Program-made: the position numbers and the translations under genes
In this document: one piece after another, positions 62,200 to 64,000 of the stretch
How the letters are laid out: each line of letters begins with the position of its first letter
Numbering within the stretch: position 1 is the stretch's first letter
DNA from: Metallyticus violacea
Lineage: Eukaryota; Arthropoda; Insecta; Mantodea; Metallyticidae
Direction: 5' to 3'
DNA: 64,000 bases
NCBI GenBank assembly: GCA_030762175.1
Contig: JAUJEO010000019.1
Span: 4,408,001-4,472,000 of the forward strand
Notes under the pieces: generated by a model
What the model was told of the DNA's origin: nothing
Databases searched by the model: none
What the model saw: only the letters and a program-made list of their open reading frames with translations

Positions 62200-63308
62200 T
62201 TTGATAGCCTTAGACAAGCATATTATGCGCAAAGAATCTCGAAAAGAAAAAAACTTTTTTTCGAAGTTAGGAAACTTCGTTAGAATCACTTCTTTTCCGT
62301 TCTTATTTAAGATTACTGGTTCTCTTTCATTATACTAGTTTGATAGCCTCAGACAAGCATATTATGCGCAAAGAATCTCGAAAAGATTAAAATTTTATTT
62401 CGAAGTTTGGAAACTTCGTTAGAATCACTTTTTTTCCGTTCTTATTTGAGATAACTGGTTCTCTTTCATTATACTAGTTTGATAGCCTCAGAAAAGCATA
62501 TTATGCGCAAAGAATCTCTAAAAGAAAAAAATTTTTTTTCGAAGTTTGGAAACTTCGTTAGAATCACTTTTTTTCCGTTCTTATTTGAGATAACTGGTTC
62601 TCTTTCATTATACTAGTTTGATAGCCTCAGAAAAGCATAGGTATGCGCAAAGAATCTCGAAAAGAAAAAAATTTTTTTTCGAAGTTTGGAAACTTCGTTA
62701 GAATCACTTTTTTTCCGTTCTTATGTGAGATAACTGGTTCTGTTTCATTATACTAGTTTGATAGTCTCAGAAAAGCATATTATGCGCAAAGAATCTAGAA
62801 AAGAATAAAATTTTTTTTGGAAGATTGGAAACCTCGTTAGAATCACTTTTTTTCCGTTCTAATTTGAGATAACTGGTTCTCTTTCATTATACTAGTTTGA
62901 TAGCCTCAGACAAGCATATTATGCGCAAAGAATCTCGAAAAGAAAAAAAATTTTTTTCGAAGTTTGGAAACTTCCTTAGAATCACTTTTTTTCCATTCTT
63001 ATTTGAGATAACTTGTTCTCTTTCATTATACTAGTTTGATAGCCTTAGACAAGCATATTATGCGCAAAGAATCTCGAAAAGAAAAAAAATTTTTTTCGAA
63101 GTTTGGAAACTTCCTTAGAATCACTTTTTTTCCATTCTTATTTGAGATAACTTGTTCTCTTTCATTATACTAGTTTGATAGCCTTAGACAAGCATATTAT
63201 GCGCAAAGAATCTCGAAAAGAAAAAAATTTTTTTTCGAAGTTTGGAAACTTCGTTAGAATCACTTTTTTTCCGTTCTTATTTAAGATAACTTGTTCTCTT
63301 TCATTATA

Positions 63309-64000
63309 CTATATGATAGCCTTAGACAAGCATATTATGCGCAAAGAATCTCGAAAAGAAAAAAATTTTTTTTCGAAGTTTGGAAACTTCGTTAGAATCA
63401 CTTTTTTTCCGTTCTTATTTGAGATAACTGGTTCTCTTTCATTATACTAGTTTGATAGCCTCAGACAAGCATATTATGCGCAAAGAATCTCGAAAAGAAA
63501 AAAATTTTTTTTCGAAGTTTGGAAACTTCCTTAGAATCACTTTTTTTCCATTCTTATTTGAGATAACTTGTTCTCTTTCATTATACTTGTTTGATAGACT
63601 CAGACAAGCATATTATGCGCAAAGAATCTCGAAAAGAAAAAAATTTTTTTTCGAAGTTTGGAAACTTCGTTATAATCTCTTTTTTTCCGTTCTTATTTAA
63701 GATTACTGGTTCTCTTTCATTATACTAGTTTGATAGCCTCAGACAAGCATATTATGCGCAAAGAATCTCGAAAAGAAAAAAATTTTTTTTCGAAGTTTGG
63801 AAACTTCGTTAGAATCACTTTTTTTCCGTTCTTATTTGAGATAACTTGTTCTCTTTCATTATACTAGTTTGATAGCCTTAGACAAGCATATTATGCGCAA
63901 AGAATCTCGAAAAGAAAAAATTTTTTTTTCGAAGTTAGGAAACTTCGTTAGAATCACTTTTTTTCCGTTCTTATTTAAGATTACTGGTTCTCTTTCATTA
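63309..64000 (+). repeat. Higher-order repeat copy 6, cut by the window end
   Basis: Starts with CTATATGATAG and follows copies 2, 4 and 5 unit by unit. The last anchor is at 63,868 and the final unit ends after 133 bases. The array continues beyond the window. Confidence 0.85.

Larger units (their letters stand above)
59024..63308 (+). repeat. Higher-order repeat copy 5, 4,285 bp (31 units)
   Basis: Marker at 59,024 and 63,309. It matches copy 4 at offset 4,009-4,010 until about 61.86 kb. It then keeps about two more TAAAGC/AGAAGC-type units (61,860-62,080) that copies 2 and 4 lack, before rejoining them at the deleted unit 62,080-62,199. Confidence 0.85.
1..64000 (+). repeat. 139-bp satellite DNA array, about 460 head-to-tail units
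   Basis: Every stretch of the window is a copy or variant of one 139-bp unit in the same orientation. The anchor TTTGATAGCC recurs every 139 bases, with 138-140 common from homopolymer length changes. The consensus is about 31% G+C by hand count. No unit is inverted and no non-satellite sequence is present, so both array edges lie outside the window. The reading frames it contains are repeat translations: the unit is not a multiple of three and the same peptide pieces recur in shifted frames. The family is not one I recognise. A eukaryotic pericentromeric, centromeric or other heterochromatic location is inferred from size and purity. Confidence 0.98.

Noticed and set aside
1..64000. CRISPR array
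   Set aside because: There are direct repeats, but the unit is 139 bp with no unique spacers and no cas genes. Neighbouring units differ by scattered changes, as satellites do.

Overview
The whole 64,000-base window is one uninterrupted head-to-tail satellite DNA array. The basic unit is 139 bp, measured directly between successive copies of the anchor TTTGATAGCC (for example starts at 43843, 43982, 44121 and 44260). The first anchor in the window is at 86 and the last at 63868, so about 460 units are present (estimated from length, not counted one by one). All units face the same way. I see no gene, tRNA, rRNA, transposable element, CRISPR array or unique sequence anywhere, and the array runs off both ends. 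A hand count on the consensus gives 43 G+C of 139 (about 31%). Size, purity, higher-order structure and lack of genes point to a eukaryotic heterochromatic or centromere-type satellite. I do not recognise the family and cannot name the organism. Every open reading frame is a by-product of the repeat: 139 leaves remainder 1 on division by 3, so translation changes frame at each unit, and the same lysine/phenylalanine-rich peptide recurs.

Layout. Positions 1-17,390 hold diverged units marked after 'CAG' by TAAAGC, AAAAGC or AGAAGC, with older local duplications (about 2.25 kb at the left end, 2.6 kb near 8-12 kb). This part carries two patches of very diverged units (5,990-6,830 and 15,725-16,410). 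It also carries a patch of the ACAAGC family (4,586-5,690). Positions 17,390-39,215 are ACAAGC units arranged as a roughly 12-kb head-to-tail segmental duplication, with the junction at about 28,920-28,937. The second copy begins with a TAAAGC patch identical in character to 16,840-17,390. Positions 39,215-64,000 contain a higher-order repeat (HOR) of 28-34 units. Marker-to-marker lengths are 4,702, 4,009, 3,853, 4,009 and 4,285 bp, followed by a partial sixth copy, all visibly near-identical.

The unit carries an A7T8 tract, an 18-bp dyad (CGAAGTTT-GG-AAACTTCG), a small GCATA/TATGC dyad, and a stretch resembling the 5' half of the mammalian CENP-B box. Several recombination junctions fall in or beside the A/T or T tracts. 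The picture is a satellite evolving by unequal exchange, with older, mixed units on the left and recently amplified HORs on the right. Whether it is centromeric is inference, not shown by sequence.
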